From the NCBI RefSeq assembly GCF_003351785.1, contig NZ_CP031230.1, positions 310,001-374,000 on the forward strand: 64,000 bases of DNA, in the 5' to 3' direction. The notes beneath the pieces are model-generated. The model was given only the letters and a program-made list of their open reading frames with translations. It had not been told where the DNA came from and made no database searches. Origin of the DNA: Sporosarcina sp. PTS2304 (GTDB taxonomy: Bacteria > Bacillota > Bacilli > Bacillales_A > Planococcaceae). Below, one piece after another: positions 17,144 through 27,555 of this stretch. Position 1 is the first letter of the stretch. The number at the start of each line of letters is the position of its first letter. The translations under genes and the position numbers were made by a program.

Positions 17144-18658
17144 ATGAGAATCGGTGGAATCGTGTCAGGTATGGATACGGAGTCGATTATTAGAGATATG
17201 ATGAAAGCGCATCGACTTCCGCTTGATAAAATTACGCAAAAGAAACAATATACGCAGTGGATGCTAGATGATTATCGCTCAACGAACCGTGACTTGCGAA
17301 AATCGGGGGATAAGCTGTTTGATACAGTGATGAAACAAGGAACGTACTTGCAGAAAAATGTTACAGTTTCCGATGAAAAAGCCGCGAGTATTACATCTAA
17401 AACGTCGGCATCAGATTTTTCAGGTACACTTGAAATTGAGCAACTTGCATCGCAGGCTACTTTCCAAAGTGGTTCACTCACTACTGGCACTCCAGCAGCC
17501 ACTATTACTGACGATGAAGCGAAGACTAAAACTCTCGCAGAGTTAAACATTTTCACTAGTACTGAAGGTCAAACATTAACGATCACGGCGCCTGGCAAAG
17601 AAGCAAGGGAAATTACGATTAAATCAACCGACACGTTAAATTCGGTCTTAGATCAAATCAACGAAAAAACCGGAGTGAGTGCATTTTACGATTCCGGAAC
17701 CGGGAAAATTGCTATGAGTGCGAAGGATAGCGGAGCCGGTGAAATTACCATTGCTGGCACTGGTACGATTGCACAGGATTTAAAGTTAGACGCAAGCGCT
17801 TCTGGTACTGCAAAATCAGTCGAAGGAACGGATGCAAAATTTACATTTAATGGTTTAGAAACGACTCGCTCTTCTAACACGTTCACAATAAACGGTTTTG
17901 AAGTGTCTTTAAAAGCTAAAACGACTGCTCCTGTCACATTCAGTTCTTCTACAAATGTCGACAAAATTGTAGATTCGGTTACGCAATTCGTCAACGACTA
18001 CAACGAAATGATCGAAAAACTGAACGGCAAAGTCAAAGAAAAGCAGTTTAAGTCTTTCCATCCTCTTTCTGATGCTGAAAAGGCGGACATGAAAGAGAAG
18101 GAAATTGAATTATGGGAAGAGAAAGCGAAAAGTGGTACGATGCGAAATGATCCAGCCCTTTCTACGATGCTTTCTAATTTACGAACCATCATGTCTAAAG
18201 CAGTCGAAACAACAGATAAAGACGGAAATAAGATCAATATTAGCTTAAAAGATTTAGGAATTGAAACAACGAAAAACTATTTAGATAACGGGAAACTGAC
18301 GATAAACGAAGATAAGCTTCGCGAGAAAATTGCGGAAAATCCAAACGCTGTTTACGATTTGATAGGTCGCGGTAATGACGATCCGAAAAAAGCGGGTATC
18401 GCCCATGAATATCGTAACGAGTTGACGACGGCTCAAAAGAAAATATCCGAAAAAGCCGGAAGTTCTACCGCGCTTAACGACAGTTTTGCGTTAGGTCGTT
18501 CGATGAAGAGCATGGATAAGCAAATTGCGCGTTTTGAGCAAAGGCTAGAAATGATGGAAAATCGTTATTGGAAGCAATTTAATGCGATGGAAACAGCGAT
18601 TCAACGTGCGAATGCACAATCGGCACAGTTAATGAGTTCACTTGGCGGCGGAATGTAA
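17144..18658 (+). CDS. fliD: Flagellar filament cap protein FliD (HAP2)
   Basis: Caps the growing filament and helps flagellin fold at the tip. The 504-residue protein begins MRIGGIVSGMDTESIIRDMM, the canonical FliD start. It has a central variable domain, the VKEKQFKSFHPLSDAEKADMKEKEIELWEEKAKSG-type hinge typical of the family, and a C-terminal coiled coil with LEMMENRYWKQFNAMETAIQRAN. AAGGTGTGAGG precedes the ATG, 17 bases after flaG. No sign of truncation. Confidence 0.94.
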   Translation: MRIGGIVSGMDTESIIRDMMKAHRLPLDKITQKKQYTQWMLDDYRSTNRDLRKSGDKLFDTVMKQGTYLQKNVTVSDEKAASITSKTSASDFSGTLEIEQLASQATFQSGSLTTGTPAATITDDEAKTKTLAELNIFTSTEGQTLTITAPGKEAREITIKSTDTLNSVLDQINEKTGVSAFYDSGTGKIAMSAKDSGAGEITIAGTGTIAQDLKLDASASGTAKSVEGTDAKFTFNGLETTRSSNTFTINGFEVSLKAKTTAPVTFSSSTNVDKIVDSVTQFVNDYNEMIEKLNGKVKEKQFKSFHPLSDAEKADMKEKEIELWEEKAKSGTMRNDPALSTMLSNLRTIMSKAVETTDKDGNKINISLKDLGIETTKNYLDNGKLTINEDKLREKIAENPNAVYDLIGRGNDDPKKAGIAHEYRNELTTAQKKISEKAGSSTALNDSFALGRSMKSMDKQIARFEQRLEMMENRYWKQFNAMETAIQRANAQSAQLMSSLGGGM

Positions 18659-18691
18659 TAAAATTTTGTTTCGAGAAGGAGAATGACAACA

Positions 18692-19093
18692 ATGGCTATT
18701 AACAATCCTTATGAAAAATACCAAAACAATACGGTGACAACTTCAACGCCAGGAGAATTGACACTGATGCTATATAATGGGTGTTTGAAATTTATTCAGC
18801 AAGGAAAAAAAGCATTAGAAGAAGGAAATATTGAAGCGAAAAATGTTGCGATTCAAAAAGCGCAAGCGATTGTGACAGAGTTGATGCTGACTTTGGACAC
18901 ATCGTATCCTGTTTCAGAAAATATGTTGGTTTTATATGAATTCGTCAACAGTCGTTTGATCGATGGTAATATTAAAAATGATCCAGCTCTTTTTGATGAG
19001 GCGGCGGGAATCATTACTGAATTCCGCGATACGTGGAAGCAAGTGATTCAATTAAACCGTACGAAACAATATGCCAACGTGAGTGAAATATGA
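18692..19093 (+). CDS. fliS: Flagellin export chaperone FliS
   Basis: A 133-residue cytosolic chaperone that binds flagellin's C-terminus and prevents premature polymerisation. It has the FliS start NPYEKYQNNTVTTSTPGELTLMLYNGCLKFI and the later helix LVLYEFVNSRLIDGNI. ATG 18692 is preferred to ATG 18683 because AAGGAG (18676-18681) would touch the earlier codon. The last four bases overlap the fliT start (ATGA), indicating coupled translation. Confidence 0.93.
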   Translation: MAINNPYEKYQNNTVTTSTPGELTLMLYNGCLKFIQQGKKALEEGNIEAKNVAIQKAQAIVTELMLTLDTSYPVSENMLVLYEFVNSRLIDGNIKNDPALFDEAAGIITEFRDTWKQVIQLNRTKQYANVSEI

Positions 19094-19443
19094 TTCGCCC
19101 TGCGATGACTGTGTGGCATGAACGTTCGCTTCAACTCATTGCGCTGACAAATGAAGTGGAAGAAGCGAAACGGGAGGAAGTAATTGAGCAAATCGAAAAG
19201 ATTCTAGATGAACGTGATTTGTTGCAATCGCAAATTTCCCAACCTTTCACAGCTGCAGAACAGGAAGCTGGAAAAGAATTAATAGAGCTTGAAAAACAAG
19301 TTCAATTAAACTTGGCACGTTTCATGAAGACGATTCGCGCAAATATTACTCAGTCTCAGTCTAAAAAAGAAAACATCAATAATTATACAAACCCTTATGG
19401 GAATATGATGCAAGACGGTGCGTATTACGATACAAAGCATTAA
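19090..19443 (+). CDS. fliT: FliT-like flagellar chaperone
   Basis: A 117-residue, highly helical protein overlapping fliS by ATGA. The pattern WHERSLQLIALTNE and a middle ILDERDLLQSQI segment match Bacillus FliT, a chaperone for FliD. The C-terminal 30 residues are polar and low in complexity. Identity rests mostly on position and helix pattern. A terminator follows immediately. Confidence 0.75.
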   Translation: MIRPAMTVWHERSLQLIALTNEVEEAKREEVIEQIEKILDERDLLQSQISQPFTAAEQEAGKELIELEKQVQLNLARFMKTIRANITQSQSKKENINNYTNPYGNMMQDGAYYDTKH

Positions 19444-19476
19444 AAACCGGAAGAGAGCATATCTCTCCCGGTTTTT
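19443..19476 (+). terminator. Terminator of the flagellar operon
   Basis: AAAACCGG..AGAG pairs with CTCTCCCGGTTTT around a short loop, followed by Ts. Confidence 0.75.
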
Positions 19477-19510
19477 TACATACTATAAAAGGGTAAAAGG
19501 ATGAATAGGG

Positions 19511-19882
19511 ATGCGTTATAATCGTCACGACTATTTTAGGTATCAATTTGAACCCCATCTTCCGGCAACTTTTCGTTTGCAGTTAAATAACGAAGAGAAA
19601 AAATTGTCGAATGAAGGGCAATGTGAAATTTTAGATATTAGTACAGGGGGGGCAAAGTTTTTTGCGTTTTTTGATTTGCCCGTGCGCTCTGAAAAGCTTG
19701 CCTTGCAATTAATATTTACAATTCATGAACATGTATTTGAAATTATAGGAAATGTCGCTTGGAAAAAGGCGGACGAACGAGGGTTTCACTACGGCTTTGA
19801 CTTTGACGAAGGGCAACAAGTGGATGCCATTATCATTGATGAACTGAAGCATTATACTCGAAAAATGAAGGAAGCAGAATAA
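19511..19882 (+). CDS. PilZ-domain protein
   Basis: A 123-residue single-domain PilZ protein. The RYxxR-type basic residues near the N-terminus (MRYNRHDYFRYQF) and DISTGGAKFF near residue 43, with the DxSxxG motif, are the c-di-GMP-binding elements. The rest fits a PilZ barrel (VAWKKADERGFHYGFDF). Position right after the flagellar operon suggests c-di-GMP control of motility. GGATGAATAGGG upstream is a weak ribosome site. Binding is inferred. Confidence 0.75.
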   Translation: MRYNRHDYFRYQFEPHLPATFRLQLNNEEKKLSNEGQCEILDISTGGAKFFAFFDLPVRSEKLALQLIFTIHEHVFEIIGNVAWKKADERGFHYGFDFDEGQQVDAIIIDELKHYTRKMKEAE

Positions 19883-19991
19883 ACTTTAAGATTCCGTCGA
19901 AGTTTCGGCAAATTTCTTACGTTTCATGAAGGGATTTAAGGGTACTATGAAGAAGTATAGTAGTGAAGGTGTAAATAAAGGAGGAGTTCAT

Positions 19992-20552
19992 ATGTTAGAT
20001 TTCAATATCCGCGGTGAAAACGTCGAGGTTACTCCAGCAATTAGAGAGTACGTCGAAAAGAAAATTGATAAACTTGAACGGTATTTTACTGAAAGTACAA
20101 ACGCTACAGCACATGTAAACTTGAAAGTGTATAGCGACAAACAAACAAAAGTGGAAGTTACTATTCCAATGAAGAATTTGACTCTACGTGCGGAGGAACG
20201 CCACAATGATATGTATGCGGCTGTTGACTTGATCGTCGATAAGCTTGAGCGTCAAATTCGTAAATATAAAACACGTGTCAATCGCAAATCTCGCGAACGT
20301 GAAGGCGTAGCCGCATACTTTGCAAATGTGGAAGATGCAAACAACAACGTACAAGAGGTTGAAGATGACAACGAATTCAACGTAGTACGTACAAAGCAGT
20401 TCGATCTGAAGCCAATGGATCAAGAAGAAGCCATTCTTCAAATGAACATGCTAGGTCACAACTTCTTCATCTTCACTGATGCTGAATCTGATGGCACAAA
20501 TATTGTGTACAAACGTAAAGACGGCAAATACGGCCTGATCGAAACTAACTAA
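19992..20552 (+). CDS. hpf: Long-form ribosome hibernation promoting factor
   Basis: Drives 100S ribosome dimer formation in stationary phase. The 186-residue protein has an N-terminal HPF/YfiA domain ([24 protein letters not shown]; residues 1-100), a charged linker, and the C-terminal dimerisation domain [30 protein letters not shown]. That is the long form normal in Bacillota (about 190 residues). The ATG at 19992 follows AAAGGAGGAGTTCAT; the upstream extension of the frame to 19926 lacks a ribosome site. It lies just before secA as in B. subtilis (yvyD-secA). Confidence 0.94.
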   Translation: MLDFNIRGENVEVTPAIREYVEKKIDKLERYFTESTNATAHVNLKVYSDKQTKVEVTIPMKNLTLRAEERHNDMYAAVDLIVDKLERQIRKYKTRVNRKSREREGVAAYFANVEDANNNVQEVEDDNEFNVVRTKQFDLKPMDQEEAILQMNMLGHNFFIFTDAESDGTNIVYKRKDGKYGLIETN

Positions 20553-20565
20553 TTAAAATGTAATG

Positions 20566-20599
20566 AACCAAGCCCGGCAACTTTGGGCTTGGTTTTTAA
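20566..20599 (+). terminator. Terminator of hpf
   Basis: AACCAAGCCC (20566-20575) and GGGCTTGGTT (20585-20594) are perfectly complementary, with a T run. Confidence 0.8.
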
Positions 20600-20670
20600 T
20601 TTGTTGCGCGTAGTAATTTGAATGTAGCGAAACATCATCTCTTCTGAGCGTCATGTAAAACTCCTACCAT

Positions 20671-20699
20671 TTGCACCTAGCTTTTTACAATGTTAAAAT
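20671..20699 (+). promoter_or_regulatory. Candidate SigA promoter of secA-prfB
   Basis: TTGCAC (20671-20676), 17 bases, TAAAAT (20694-20699), about 110 bases before secA. Confidence 0.5.
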
Positions 20700-20810
20700 G
20701 AAGTGTGAATCAAAAGTAACCGATAGAAGATAAACGTTTGACATTTGATGAAAGTAATACAACTGGTAGGTGTTCCTACTAATTGATGAAGCTATGAGGA
20801 TGTGACATAA

Positions 20811-23309
20811 ATGCTTGGCGTATTGAATAAAATGTTTGATCCGAATAAACGTGACTTAAAACGTCTAGAAAAAATTGCGGACCAAGTAGAAATGTTGGCT
20901 GCTGACATGGAAAAGCTGTCAGATGAACAGTTGACCGAAAAGACTGAAGAGTTTAAAGAACGTTACCAACAAGGGGAAACCATTGATGACTTGCAAGTGG
21001 AAGCATTTGCGGTTGTACGTGAAGCAGCTCGACGCGTATTGGGACTGTATCCATTCCGCGTACAAATTATGGGTGCCGCTGCATTAAACGAAGGAAATAT
21101 CGCAGAGATGAAAACCGGTGAGGGGAAGACGCTGACTTCTACACTTGCCGTTTATTTGAATGCGCTGACTTCAAAAGGTGTGCACGTCGTAACGGTCAAC
21201 GAATACTTGGCTAGTCGTGACGCTGAAGAAATGGGTAAATTGTATGAGTTCTTAGGGATGAAAGTCGGTCTGAACTTAAACAGCTTAAGCAAAGAAGAAA
21301 AGCGAGAAGCATATGAAGCAGACGTGACATACAGTACGAATAACGAACTTGGTTTCGACTATTTGCGTGACAACATGGTACTTTACAACGAACATAAAGT
21401 TCAACGTCCTCTTCACTATGCCGTCATTGACGAGGTAGACTCCATTTTAGTCGATGAAGCACGAACACCGCTTATTATTTCCGGGCAAGCAGCTAAAGCG
21501 CAAGAACTCTATCGTTTGGCGAATCGTTTCGTCATTACGCTAAAAAAAGACGAAGACTATTCATATGAGGAATCGACTAAAGGTGTGGTACTAACAGAGT
21601 CTGGTATTGAAGCAGCTGAAAAAGCGTTCAGTATTGACAACTTATTTGATCTCCAGCACGTTACGCTTAACCATGCGATCAATCAGTCGTTAAAAGCGCA
21701 TGTCAGTATGCATAATGACGTAGACTATGTTGTCGAAGAAGGAGAGGTAGTCATCGTCGACTCCTTCACGGGACGTTTGATGAAAGGCCGCCGGTACAGT
21801 GACGGACTCCACCAAGCAATTGAAGCGAAGGAAGGTCTGGAAGTTCAGAACGAGTCGATGACATTGGCGACAATTACGTTCCAGAACTATTTCCGTATGT
21901 ATGAAAAATTGGCAGGAATGACGGGTACAGCGAAGACGGAAGAAGAAGAGTTCCGTAATATTTACAATATGAACGTTATTGCTATCCCTACTAATAAACC
22001 GATTGCGCGTGATGACCGTCCCGATTTGATCTATGCATCGATGGACGGTAAGTATAAAGCAGTCGCTGAAGATATAAAAGAACGTCATGAAAAAGGCCAG
22101 CCTGTTCTAGTCGGTACGGTAGCGATTGAGACGTCAGAAATCATTTCTGCTTTCTTGAAGAAATATGGTATTCCCCATAACGTCTTAAACGCGAAGAACC
22201 ACGAGAGTGAAGCAGAAATCATTCAGGACGCAGGTAAAAAAGGTGCCGTGACAATCGCTACGAATATGGCAGGTCGCGGTACGGACATTAAGCTCGGCGA
22301 TCATATCCAAGACGTTGGCGGGCTTGCGGTAATTGGTACGGAACGTCATGAATCTAGACGTATTGATAACCAGTTGCGAGGTCGTTCAGGGCGTCAGGGA
22401 GACCCTGGGATTACACAATTTTATTTGTCTCTTGAAGATGAGTTGATGCGTCGTTTTGGATCGGAACAAATGAAGTCTATGATGACGAAGCTCGGAATGG
22501 ATGACGAAACACCGATTCAATCGAAAATGGTTTCTCGTTCTGTAGAGTCTGCTCAAAAACGGGTAGAGGGGAATAACTTTGATTCGCGGAAGCGTCTGTT
22601 ACAATATGATGATGTATTGAGACAGCAACGTGAAGTAATTTATAAAGAACGTAATGAAGTGCTAAGTTCTGAAAACATTCGTCCGATTTTAGAAGGGATG
22701 CTCGATACGGTAATCGAACGTGTCGTTGCGCTTCACGTAGAGGATAATAAAGTTCATACTAAAGGATTGAAAGACTACCTAGAAGCAAATTTACTGCCGG
22801 AAGATTCAGTAACGGTTGAAGATTTGGAAGAAAAAACTTCAGAAGAATTACAATCATTTATACACGAATTAGTCATTGCGCGCTATAATGAAAAAGAACA
22901 AGAAATGTCCGAAGAGCGTATGCGTGAATTTGAGAAAGTCGTTCTATTGCGTGCGATTGATACGAAGTGGATGGATCACATCGATGCGATGGATCAACTG
23001 CGTAACGGAATTCATCTTCGTGCATATGGACAGAACGACCCGCTTCGTGAATACCAAGCGGAAGGATTTGCGATGTTTGAAGATATGCTGATGTCTATCG
23101 AAAATGATGCGACGAAGTATGTGATGAAAGCTGAAATCCGCAATAATTTAGAACGTGAAGAAGTAGCGAAAGGGCAAGCGAATAATCCAAAAGAAGACGG
23201 CGAACCTGTACGTAAAAAGCCGATTCGTCGTTCGGTCAACATTGGCCGCAATGATCCTTGTCCATGTGGCAGCGGGAAGAAGTACAAAAACTGCCACGGC
23301 AAAGCATAA
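20811..23309 (+). CDS. secA: Preprotein translocase ATPase SecA
   Basis: Motor ATPase of the Sec translocon at the inner face of the membrane. The 832-residue protein has Walker [10 protein letters not shown] near residue 100, the DEAD-type [21 protein letters not shown] near residue 207, the second helicase motor with [12 protein letters not shown] and [13 protein letters not shown], and a C-terminal zinc SEC-C motif [14 protein letters not shown]. Length and motifs are normal for Bacillus SecA. It is followed after 30 bases by prfB, the standard pairing. Confidence 0.97.
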   Translation: MLGVLNKMFDPNKRDLKRLEKIADQVEMLAADMEKLSDEQLTEKTEEFKERYQQGETIDDLQVEAFAVVREAARRVLGLYPFRVQIMGAAALNEGNIAEMKTGEGKTLTSTLAVYLNALTSKGVHVVTVNEYLASRDAEEMGKLYEFLGMKVGLNLNSLSKEEKREAYEADVTYSTNNELGFDYLRDNMVLYNEHKVQRPLHYAVIDEVDSILVDEARTPLIISGQAAKAQELYRLANRFVITLKKDEDYSYEESTKGVVLTESGIEAAEKAFSIDNLFDLQHVTLNHAINQSLKAHVSMHNDVDYVVEEGEVVIVDSFTGRLMKGRRYSDGLHQAIEAKEGLEVQNESMTLATITFQNYFRMYEKLAGMTGTAKTEEEEFRNIYNMNVIAIPTNKPIARDDRPDLIYASMDGKYKAVAEDIKERHEKGQPVLVGTVAIETSEIISAFLKKYGIPHNVLNAKNHESEAEIIQDAGKKGAVTIATNMAGRGTDIKLGDHIQDVGGLAVIGTERHESRRIDNQLRGRSGRQGDPGITQFYLSLEDELMRRFGSEQMKSMMTKLGMDDETPIQSKMVSRSVESAQKRVEGNNFDSRKRLLQYDDVLRQQREVIYKERNEVLSSENIRPILEGMLDTVIERVVALHVEDNKVHTKGLKDYLEANLLPEDSVTVEDLEEKTSEELQSFIHELVIARYNEKEQEMSEERMREFEKVVLLRAIDTKWMDHIDAMDQLRNGIHLRAYGQNDPLREYQAEGFAMFEDMLMSIENDATKYVMKAEIRNNLEREEVAKGQANNPKEDGEPVRKKPIRRSVNIGRNDPCPCGSGKKYKNCHGKA

Positions 23310-23339
23310 CGAGAAACAACCACTCAGGAGGAAACAATT

Positions 23340-24444
23340 ATGATGGAATTATCCGATGTTCGGAACGAGCTTGACAAAACAGCTAAGAAATTAGCGGACT
23401 TTAGGGGGTCTCTTTGACTTAGAAAACAAAGAGGCTAGTATGCAAGAATTGGATGAAATGATGTTGGAACCTGGATTTTGGGATGACCAAGATGCCGCCC
23501 AAAAAGTCATTTCAGAATCCAACGCACTTAAAGACATTGTCGGGGAATACAATAGTTTGAATGACGAACAAGAAAATTTGGAAATGACGCTTGAGCTGCT
23601 GCGTGAAGAAGCAGACGAAGAGTTACAAGAAGAACTTATTTCCGAACTAAAAGAGTTTAAAGGACGAATGGATAAATTCGATCTGCAAATGTTGTTAAGC
23701 GATGAATTCGATAAAAACAACGCAGTATTAGAAATACATTCAGGTGCAGGCGGAACAGAGTCTCAAGACTGGGCGTCTATGTTGCTTCGTATGTATACTC
23801 GCTGGGCTGAACATCATGGCTTTAAAGTCGAAACACTCGACTACCAGGCAGGTGATGAAGCAGGAGTTAAATCTGTGACACTTGGCATCAAAGGACATAA
23901 CGCATATGGTTATTTGAAAGCGGAGAAGGGTGTCCACCGTTTAGTGCGGATCTCGCCATTTGATTCTTCAGGTAGACGCCATACTTCTTTCTCTTCTATT
24001 GAAGTGATGCCGGAATTTGATGGCGATATTGATTTGGATCTTCGCATGGAAGATATTAAAATCGATACGTATCGTTCGAGCGGTGCGGGCGGACAGCACG
24101 TCAACACGACGGATTCTGCTGTTCGTATGACGCATATTCCGACGGGTGCGATCGTTACGTGTCAAACGGAGCGTTCGCAGATTAAAAACCGGGAGCGTGC
24201 GATGAATTTATTGAAGGCTAAAATTTATCAGATCCGTGTGGAAGAAGAGGAAGCCCGCTTAGCGGATATTCGTGGGGAGCAGAAGGAAATTGGATGGGGT
24301 AGCCAAATCCGTTCATATGTATTCCATCCATATTCTATGGTGAAGGATCACCGTACGAATGAGGAGACGGGGAATGTTGGTTCGGTGATGGATGGCGAGA
24401 TCGATCCGTTCATTAATGCTTATTTGCGTTCACGTATTTCTTAA
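23340..24444 (+). CDS. prfB: Peptide chain release factor 2, made by programmed +1 frameshift
   Basis: RF2 terminates translation at UGA and UAA. Frame 0 starts ATG 23340 (AGGAGG upstream) and reads [25 protein letters not shown] to in-frame TGA at 23415-23417. Slipping one base at CTT/T joins to the frame that begins GAC at 23416 and runs [13 protein letters not shown]... to 24444, giving 367 residues. The GGQ loop [17 protein letters not shown] lies near residue 240. The true product is join(23340..23414, 23416..24444). The frameshift is autoregulation conserved in most bacteria, not a mutation. Confidence 0.96.
23403..23418 (+). promoter_or_regulatory. RF2 programmed frameshift site
   Basis: An internal Shine-Dalgarno-like AGGGGG (23403-23408) stands three bases before the slippery CTT TGA C (23412-23418). 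These are the two elements of RF2 autoregulatory recoding. Confidence 0.93.
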
Positions 24445-24475
24445 AGGTATGTAGTGATTGATTGTGGTGACTATA

Positions 24476-24524
24476 AGATCGTGCATAGCTAAGTTTTTTA
24501 CTTAGTCTTGCGCGATCTTTTTTT
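24476..24524 (+). terminator. Terminator of secA-prfB
   Basis: AGATCG..GCTAAG (24476-24493) and CTTAG..CGATCT (24501-24518) form an imperfect stem with a run of Ts. Confidence 0.65.
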
Positions 24525-24589
24525 GTTTCTAAGCGCGTTTGGCTTGTCTACTACGTTGCGTGCTTTTATGAAAATAGAAGATGAGAAGG

Positions 24590-25232
24590 AAGGAGGCTGA
24601 CATAAAGTGTCATGCCGCTTGCGCTTCCAGACGATACGCTTTCCGGAGGGGACGCGGTGGACCCGTCAAGCACTGCGGGTTACGCCTGTCAGTGCAAAGA
24701 TGTGCTCCTTCTTGCTACGCTTCACTCGAAAAAGCCGTCCTTCGCCACGGCTTTCCCTGAACCTCCCGTAGTCGATTGTCTGTAAGCCGCAAGCTGTACT
24801 TAGTGTGTGCAAGACAGTTTGTAGGTGGTGAAATCCAAGTAGAGTTGTCTGATACAATCTGACCGTTTTTGAAATTAGAAAGTAGCGAAGTGTTGCTAGC
24901 TACTATGACTGTTTCGATGGACTGAGTAAAAAAAAGAAATGACTCTATATGCACTCAATCAGGCAATCCATAGCTCCACCCACACTGTTCAGGAAGCAGA
25001 ACTTACCATACTTAACTTCTGGACGAACATCAACTGACATCCCGACAAAAACTCAAGGATTCTCCCGGAAGAACCGGCGACTCCTGGAGGATCAGTGTGA
25101 CAGGCGTAATCGCCAACGCACTTCTGGCGAGTCCGCCGCGCACCCTCAGGAAAGCGTCCGGTTCTGTAGGGAGAATCCTAGCACGTACCCCTATTTTCTG
25201 CACTAAAATAGAAGGATCACTTACCCCACTCT
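24590..25232 (+). repeat. Large inverted-arm intergenic element, copy A
   Basis: About 640 bp between prfB and cccB. The left arm contains GCTTCCAGACGATACGCTTT and GGGTTACGCCTGTCA. The right arm contains TGACAGGCGTAATCGCCAA and GGAAAGCGTCCGGTTCTG, inverted relatives of the left arm. The centre holds GTTGCTAGCTACTATGACTG. The left arm carries the extra module TGCAAAGATGTGCTCCTTCT...GCCGTCCTTCGCCACGGC; the right arm lacks it. There is no ribosome-site-supported ORF. GC-richer than flanking DNA by eye. Confidence 0.9.
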
Positions 25233-25426
25233 AAAAAACTTACGAAAAAGATGTTTGAACTGGGGCGTTTTGGTCAATACTATAGAATGTGCTCTTTGTA
25301 GAATTAAAAGTATCAAAGACAGGAATCGACAGTTTACAAACTTGTCAATTCTACCTGCCATGAAACGACGGTTTTTTGGTATACTAACTAATGTTAGGAA
25401 AATTTATGCAAAAGGGAGGATATTAC

Positions 25427-25768
25427 ATGAAGAAACAATTATTAGCTACACTTTTCGGTGCGGCATTAGTTCTCGGCGCTTGTGGTGGAAGCGACGATTC
25501 ATCAGCACCTGCTGATGATGCAACAAACGACAATGGCGCTGCAACAACTGATGTAGATGCTGAAGCAGTAGTACAGCAAAACTGTGCATCTTGTCACGGT
25601 GGAAACCTAGAAGGTGGAATGGGACCTGCGCTAGATAAAATTGGTGGCACACTATCTCAAGATGAAATCCATGACGTGATTGTCAATGGTAAAGGGGCTA
25701 TGCCTCCTGGTATCATTAAAGGCGAAGAAGCAGATGCAGTAGCTGCTTGGTTAGCTGAAAAGAAATAA
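25427..25768 (+). CDS. cccB: Membrane-anchored cytochrome c-551 (lipoprotein)
   Basis: A small c-type cytochrome of the outer face of the membrane, carrying electrons in aerobic respiration. The 113-residue precursor has a lipoprotein signal with lipobox LGAC (Cys 19), an Asp/Ala-rich linker, the haem site CASCHGG near residue 57, and PPGI containing no second Cys but following AM, the probable axial Met. ATG 25427 with GGGAGG is chosen over the upstream ATG 25391. Its place before ftsEX matches B. subtilis cccB. Confidence 0.92.
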   Translation: MKKQLLATLFGAALVLGACGGSDDSSAPADDATNDNGAATTDVDAEAVVQQNCASCHGGNLEGGMGPALDKIGGTLSQDEIHDVIVNGKGAMPPGIIKGEEADAVAAWLAEKK

Positions 25769-25780
25769 GTTTGTAATAAT

Positions 25781-25819
25781 ATAGACCGCTTCCAAGGCTT
25801 CCTTGGGGCGGTCTATTTG
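25781..25819 (+). terminator. Terminator of cccB
   Basis: ATAGACCGC..CCAAGG pairs with CCTTGG..GGCGGTCTAT; a T-rich end follows. Confidence 0.75.
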
Positions 25820-25963
25820 TATTCCATACGCTTTGTCAACAGTCCGTGCCAAAACATTTAACTAGACCATTTGATACATAACTGTAATACTTGAAATACC
25901 GAATCGTGCTATAATTAACATGGCGAATATGTGTGAAAAACAAAATTCAGGTGGTTATCATGT

Positions 25964-26650
25964 ATGATTGTAATGAAAAATGTATACAAAAAGTACCCGA
26001 ATGGCGTGGTAGCCTCTAATGGAATCCACGTAGAGATTTCAAAAGGCGAATTTGTTTACGTCGTTGGACCTAGTGGTGCAGGGAAATCCACATTTATAAA
26101 AATGATGTATCGAGAAGAAGTTCCGACGAGTGGATTAATTTACATTAACGGAACGGAGTTATCCAAAATAAAAAGTAAAAACATACCGTACTTCAGAAGA
26201 CAAATTGGTGTAGTCTTCCAAGATTTCAAACTACTGCCGAAACTTAACGTCTATGAGAACGTAGCATATGCGCTAGAGGTAATTGAAGAAGCGCCTAGCG
26301 TCATTCGACAAAAAGTGACAGATGTGTTGAAGTTAGTAGGATTGACGAATAAAATGAGGATGTTTCCAAATGAACTGTCTGGTGGAGAACAGCAACGTGT
26401 ATCGATTGCGCGTTCCATCGTTAATTCACCTAAACTGGTAATTGCAGACGAGCCGACCGGAAATTTGGATCCCGACACTTCATGGGAAATCATGAAGATT
26501 TTTGAGCGCATTAATGCACAAGGAACGACGATAGTGATGGCTACACACAATAGAGAAATTGTGGATACTAATAGACATCGAGTGATTCAAATCGAGGGTG
26601 GTTTGATTACTCGTGATGAGTATGAAGGAGAGTACCGCAATGAAATATAG
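25964..26650 (+). CDS. ftsE: Cell division ATP-binding protein FtsE
   Basis: ABC ATPase that powers the FtsEX complex controlling peptidoglycan hydrolases. The 228-residue protein has Walker A GPSGAGKS near residue 36, Q-loop VFQDFKLL, signature LSGGEQQR, Walker B LVIADEPTGNLD and switch His ATHN. Start ATG 25964 follows AGGTGG. Its last 11 bases overlap ftsX, so the two are coupled. Confidence 0.95.
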   Translation: MIVMKNVYKKYPNGVVASNGIHVEISKGEFVYVVGPSGAGKSTFIKMMYREEVPTSGLIYINGTELSKIKSKNIPYFRRQIGVVFQDFKLLPKLNVYENVAYALEVIEEAPSVIRQKVTDVLKLVGLTNKMRMFPNELSGGEQQRVSIARSIVNSPKLVIADEPTGNLDPDTSWEIMKIFERINAQGTTIVMATHNREIVDTNRHRVIQIEGGLITRDEYEGEYRNEI

Positions 26651-27524
26651 AACGTTTAAACGTCATTTGCGGGAAAGTTTCAAAAGTCTGAGTCGTAATG
26701 GCTGGATGACATTTGCTTCTGTTAGTGCGGTGACGGTCACGTTGTCATTAATTGGCGTGTTTTTCATTATTATGATGAACTTGAACCAGTTAGCTGACAA
26801 TATTGAGAACGATGTAGAGATCAAAGTAGTGGCTGAACCCGAAGCTACTCGTGTCGAAGTTCAACAACTGTTGCGACAGGTGAAGAAGACGCCTGGAGTG
26901 GAAGATGTAGAGTATTTCACCCGGGATCAGGAACTCGATAAAATGATTGAGTCATTCGGTGATGAATTTGCACTACATAAACAAAGTAATCCTCTTGGAG
27001 ACGCATTGTATGTGAAAGCGTTGAATCCGAAAGATACGGCAGCGCTGGCAAAAGAAATTAGTACGTATGAATATATATATGATGTGGAATATGGTGAAGG
27101 GAAAGTTGAAAAGTTATTCAATGTGCTGAAGGTCGGACGTAACGTAGGACTGGCATTGATACTAGCTCTGCTCTTTACCGCGATGTTCCTAATATCCAAT
27201 ACGATTCGTCTGACAATTGTTGCAAGACGTACAGAAATTGATATTATGAAACTTGTAGGAGCTACAGACAGCTTTGTACGTGTTCCTTTCATGCTGGAAG
27301 GTGTGTGGCTTGGAGTATTAGGAGCGGTTGTTCCGATGGTCATTATGACGACATCGTATTCACAACTTTACTCTTTATGGGATGCGAGATTACAAAATCA
27401 ATTATTTAAATTGCTGGATCCATCGCCATTTTTATTCCAGCTAAATTTCCTTTTATTGTTCATCGCCGTATTTATAGGTGTATGGGGCAGTTTTATGTCT
27501 GTTAGGAAGTTCTTAAAAGTGTAA
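26640..27524 (+). CDS. ftsX: Cell division protein FtsX
   Basis: Membrane partner of FtsE, 294 residues: cytoplasmic start MKYRTFKRHLRESFKSLSRNGWMTFAS, membrane helix 1 near residues 25-45, an extracellular domain of about 120 residues (VEIKVVAEPEA...), then three helices in the C-terminal half. ATG 26640 inside the ftsE end has GGAG upstream. In B. subtilis FtsEX activates the hydrolase CwlO through this outer loop; here a CwlO-like coiled-coil M23 protein follows 30 bases later. Confidence 0.94.
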   Translation: MKYRTFKRHLRESFKSLSRNGWMTFASVSAVTVTLSLIGVFFIIMMNLNQLADNIENDVEIKVVAEPEATRVEVQQLLRQVKKTPGVEDVEYFTRDQELDKMIESFGDEFALHKQSNPLGDALYVKALNPKDTAALAKEISTYEYIYDVEYGEGKVEKLFNVLKVGRNVGLALILALLFTAMFLISNTIRLTIVARRTEIDIMKLVGATDSFVRVPFMLEGVWLGVLGAVVPMVIMTTSYSQLYSLWDARLQNQLFKLLDPSPFLFQLNFLLLFIAVFIGVWGSFMSVRKFLKV

Positions 27525-27555
27525 GAGAAATAGGTACGGAAGGGTGAACTGGATT

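Noticed and set aside
21690-22088. 132-residue minus-strand frame inside secA
   Set aside because: Shadow of the secA frame; no start signal or recognisable domain.
23340-23417. prfB as a frameshifted pseudogene
   Set aside because: The in-frame TGA with AGGGGG and CTTTGAC is the normal RF2 recoding site; downstream frame is full length.
24590-25232. Insertion sequence for the inverted-arm elements
   Set aside because: No transposase frame, no recognisable terminal inverted repeats with target duplications at the edges visible by eye. Non-autonomous mobility remains open.
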